The position numbers and the translations under genes were made by a program. Positions 4,061 to 6,065 of a DNA stretch of 6,065 nucleotides are shown in pieces. A model generated the notes under the pieces. It searched no databases. It was not told the origin of the DNA and was given only the letters and a program-made list of their open reading frames with translations. The stretch comes from Microcaldota archaeon. GTDB taxonomy: Archaea > Micrarchaeota > Micrarchaeia > Micrarchaeales > CABMGC01. The DNA lies in NCBI GenBank assembly GCA_021785375.1, contig JAJYFQ010000050.1, forward strand, positions 1 through 6,065, read 5' to 3'. Position 1 is the stretch's first letter. Each line of letters begins with the position of its first letter.

Positions 4061-4255
4061 ATGGCCAATATACCTAAAACAAGACCAAACCAACAGCAGA
4101 TTCCTGCCCTGAGGCTCGATATCGGAGCGCTCGAGGTAAAGGAGGACATGAACCAGGCGAAGCTCAGGGAGCTGGTTGAGCGCATAAGCGAGTTGGATCC
4201 GGAAGTGCTTGCGACTGCCCTTAGGGCGGTGCGGGGGCCCAGGGAAGAGGAGTAG
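4061..4255 (+). CDS. Small helical protein, 64 aa
   Basis: I do not recognise a family. The N-terminal third (ANIPKTRPNQQQIPALRLD) is polar and proline-rich, probably disordered. Residues 24-58 look like two charged amphipathic helices (VKEDMNQAKLRELVERISEL and PEVLATALRAVRG), and the protein ends in an acidic PREEE. This suggests a small binding or oligomerising protein, but no activity can be named. I choose the ATG at 4061 because it fits the promoter spacing used in this window; the ATG at 4046 would add MHAIG but probably lies upstream of the transcript start. The gene is divergent from the vapBC array and convergent with the gene at 4331-4744. It has GC-rich third codon positions like the genes to its right and unlike the 214-aa gene. 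Confidence 0.6.
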   Translation: MANIPKTRPNQQQIPALRLDIGALEVKEDMNQAKLRELVERISELDPEVLATALRAVRGPREEE

Positions 4256-4330
4256 CCATTCAAGAATTATATTGTATGCCCATTCTGATCTGCCTCGCTG
4301 CCGGCTGTGCCTTCAGGCTAGAACCGCAGT

Positions 4331-4744
4331 TCATTCAAGACCTTCGTTGTCACGCATGCCGACATATCTGCCGGCGCCAGAAGATGGATGCCTGTTCCTG
4401 CTCCCGTATGTCGATGCGAGTGACCTAACGCTGCCCTCAAGGCCGAGAATCTCTGCAGCAGTTAATCTCGATGCCACATAGTAGTTGTCTGATGAGCTCG
4501 CCGGATCTTTGATTCGCTCTTTTATGACGGCAAGTATTCCGCAGTGCTCGCGCTCGATGCCCCTTGCAAGAGAGGCCAGCTCGACGAATCCCTCACCGGC
4601 CTTCACCTTTGAGTCCGGATCCCTGATAAGTCTGTCGAGTATATCTGGCCTGTCAGCGCCCAGATCGAAGACCGCCTTCACCCTTCCCTGAAGCTCTTCG
4701 AGCCGCATCCTGTCCGCATTATTGTACCGTGGCACCCGGATCAT
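4331..4744 (-). CDS. Hypothetical protein, 137 aa, HEAT-like segments
   Basis: I do not recognise a named family. Residues 32-61 (RPDILDRLIRDPDSKVKAGE and the following helix GFVELASLARG) fit the helix-turn-helix pattern of HEAT-like repeats, with DPDSKV in the turn. A second weaker unit may cover 68-102, with IKDP in a similar place. Such repeats usually serve protein or nucleic-acid binding. The C-terminal 30 residues are rich in Ser, Gly and Arg and likely flexible. The ATG at 4744 is the first after an in-frame TAG, though the ATG at residue 13 (MRLEEL) is also possible. The gene begins 57 bases after the 363-aa gene on the same strand with no clear TATA box between them, so the two may form an operon. 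No upstream ribosome-binding site is convincing. Confidence 0.6.
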   Translation of the reverse strand: MIRVPRYNNADRMRLEELQGRVKAVFDLGADRPDILDRLIRDPDSKVKAGEGFVELASLARGIEREHCGILAVIKERIKDPASSSDNYYVASRLTAAEILGLEGSVRSLASTYGSRNRHPSSGAGRYVGMRDNEGLE

Positions 4745-4801
4745 CCCGTATCTGTTTCCCTATCATGTAGCATCTGCACGTCGACAAAGCCGATGGTGGC
4801 G

Positions 4802-5893
4802 CTAGGCGACTCTCCTTTCCGATGAGAACGCGCTCTGCCGCTTGCCGAGCGCATCTATCTCACCCTTCCACGCATAGTAAGTGGTGAAGAACTGCTGCGC
4901 GCCCTCTTCCCCGAGATGGGCCACGAGGTTTGCCTTCGCCGTAGAACCCATCGCAGAGACCGCAGATCCAGGATCCGTTCTCTCGTTGAGCACCTTCCCG
5001 ACCTCCTTCCTGAAGCCGTTCAGGGTCGATTCCGCGACGGTGGTCATTCTCAGTTTGTAGGATCTCCCATACTCCGAGTTTGCGAGCATATCGAAATACT
5101 CGTTTATCCTCGCAAGCTGCGCATTAACGGCCTTTGCGTCTTCAGCAGAGATGCCCCTTCTGCGCCACTGTGCATTGAGCGTGTGATGCACCACCTCGTG
5201 CAGAACCTTTGTGCTCCTGGTCGCTTCGCCTGTAACCTTATCAAGATCTTCGCGGGATGCCACATTTGGAAGTTCAGCGTAAAGCGCGTTTAGTATCGCC
5301 TCGACGGCGCCCTTCGTGTGGGCCTGTATCAGTTTTCCGACTGTCTTTGGCTTCGGCGAGTAGGCGTGGATCTCATCCAGTGCGGCAAGATAGCCCTGAA
5401 GCGTCTCAGCCCCATCCTCCTTACGGCCCTTGCCTGCCTCTTTTCCGACGTAAGCGCTTGAGATCTCAATAACATTTTCCCTACCGGCACCTTTCTTTCC
5501 AGCAGTTATCTCTCCGCGTTTTGCCGCAGATATAGCGGTTCGCATCTTCAGAATCCTTAATCGCGCCCTCTCCCTTAGCCTGGCCTTTCCGAGGTCATGT
5601 CCCGAAAGTCTCGTGCCCGCAGGTGCATCTGAGGAGACATCCCTGGCCTTCTCGGAATAGATGTCGTAGGCACTGTGGTTTCCGGAATTGAGTGATGCCT
5701 CTGCTGCCCCCAGATACGCCTTGACCGCCTGCTTCTTCTCTCCGGTGTGCACAAATCTCTCTGCGGCTTCCTTGTAGAGATGTGCGGCACCGGAATAATC
5801 CATTCTTCCCTCAAGCTCCGCCGCTCTCTGCAGGATCTTGTTGGCCAGAGTTATTATGCGATCGTTGTTATTCCTTTCCCTAAGCATTGGCAC
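4802..5893 (-). CDS. TPR-like helical protein with an HExxH motif, 363 aa
   Basis: The N-terminus (about 12-75) contains two or three helix pairs in TPR/MIT-like style: AELEGRMDYSGAAHLYKEAA followed by GEKKQAVKAYLGAAEASLNSG. A basic Arg/Lys helix (about 102-118) and a Lys/Gly-rich, low-complexity linker (about 122-163) follow. The C-terminal part is mostly helical and includes LHEVVHHTLN, where H232-E233-V-V-H236 forms an HExxH zinc-protease-like motif; E265, 29 residues on, could be a third ligand. No signal peptide or membrane segment is seen. A metal-dependent hydrolase is possible, but HExxH also occurs by chance in helices. I favour the GTG at 5893, since GGAGGAA (5901-5907) lies 7 bases upstream, against 13 bases for the ATG at 5887. 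A TATA box gives a leader of about 29 bases. Confidence 0.75.
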   Translation of the reverse strand: MPMLRERNNNDRIITLANKILQRAAELEGRMDYSGAAHLYKEAAERFVHTGEKKQAVKAYLGAAEASLNSGNHSAYDIYSEKARDVSSDAPAGTRLSGHDLGKARLRERARLRILKMRTAISAAKRGEITAGKKGAGRENVIEISSAYVGKEAGKGRKEDGAETLQGYLAALDEIHAYSPKPKTVGKLIQAHTKGAVEAILNALYAELPNVASREDLDKVTGEATRSTKVLHEVVHHTLNAQWRRRGISAEDAKAVNAQLARINEYFDMLANSEYGRSYKLRMTTVAESTLNGFRKEVGKVLNERTDPGSAVSAMGSTAKANLVAHLGEEGAQQFFTTYYAWKGEIDALGKRQSAFSSERRVA

Positions 5894-5900
5894 ACACCAA

Positions 5901-5907
5901 TTCCTCC
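5901..5907 (-). promoter_or_regulatory. Shine-Dalgarno sequence choosing a GTG start
   Basis: The minus strand reads GGAGGAA, a near-ideal anti-16S match. Its spacing is 7 bases to the GTG at 5893 and 13 bases to the in-frame ATG at 5887, so the GTG is the better start. It is the clearest ribosome-binding site in the window. Confidence 0.55.
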
Positions 5908-5942
5908 TGATGCAGTCCTTCCAGTAAGAGCTGGTGTCTCTT

Positions 5943-5952
5943 CTTATATAAA
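5943..5952 (-). promoter_or_regulatory. TATA box of the 363-aa gene
   Basis: The minus strand reads TTTATATAAG. It would place transcription start near 5922, leaving about 29 bases before the GTG at 5893, enough to include the Shine-Dalgarno sequence. The remaining sequence to the right edge (5953-6065) shows no supported gene; a short minus-strand frame ending at a TAG near 5998 is open to the edge and could be a gene tail, but nothing supports it. Confidence 0.5.
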
Positions 5953-6065
5953 CATTTGTTATCCGATGGCTTCATCCCATAAATGGCCTACCTCTATAAT
6001 CCCCTAAGACTTCCTCGACAAGTATTGGTAGCAGTTTTGATGTTCATTTGGTGGGAGTGACGGCA

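Noticed and set aside
4253..4265. A sixth repeat copy after the 64-aa gene
   Set aside because: ATTCAAGAAT after the TAG looks like a shortened core, but the conserved TCTC and GTTGG parts are missing, so chance is likelier.
4916..5472. Plus-strand ORFs opposite the 363-aa gene
   Set aside because: Arg/Cys/His-rich translations are typical of antisense frames of a GC-rich gene. No promoter or ribosome-binding site supports them.

Overview
The window looks like archaeal chromosomal DNA. Most genes are preceded by A/T-rich TATA boxes, often with a purine-rich BRE-like stretch, placed 27 to 37 bases ahead of the likely start codon, so the transcripts have no leader or one of about 10 bases. Two antitoxins resemble the largely archaeal UPF0330 (DUF217) VapB family. 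The phylum cannot be fixed from the sequence; a small-genome DPANN-type archaeon is possible but unproven.

Layout: (1) 22-696 (+), a small protein-kinase-like phosphotransferase, possibly extending off the left edge. (2) 697-1113, a gene-free stretch with a TATA box, several long inverted repeats and T-tracts on both strands; it may hold a structured RNA (about 797-965) and the 3' end of the leftward transcript. (3) 1114-1758 (-), an unrecognised AT-richer gene. (4) 1879-3885 (-), three consecutive VapBC toxin-antitoxin modules; the outer two are paralogues (UPF0330-like VapB plus 125-aa PIN VapC) and the middle one differs (AbrB-like VapB plus a different PIN subtype). (5) 3962-4012 (-), a possible gene-tail remnant. 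(6) 4061-4255 (+), a 64-aa helical protein. (7) 4331-4744 and 4802-5893 (-), two unrecognised proteins, one with weak HEAT-like segments and one with TPR-like helices plus an HExxH motif.

The most notable pattern is a repeat of about 25 bp that directly follows a stop codon in five places. Four copies separate the toxin-antitoxin modules on the minus strand, and a fifth, diverged copy follows the kinase-like gene on the plus strand. Two copies match exactly over 23 bases although the paralogous genes beside them have diverged strongly. In two places the similarity runs on through the TATA box of the next module, so the island looks like an array of units [repeat - promoter - vapB - vapC].

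Each antitoxin precedes its toxin, with a 1- to 4-base gap or a 14-base overlap, as expected for translational coupling. The two UPF0330-like modules each have a perfect palindrome centred on CATG just downstream of or touching the TATA box, which are good candidates for autoregulatory operators. All functions here rest on motif reading, without database searches.
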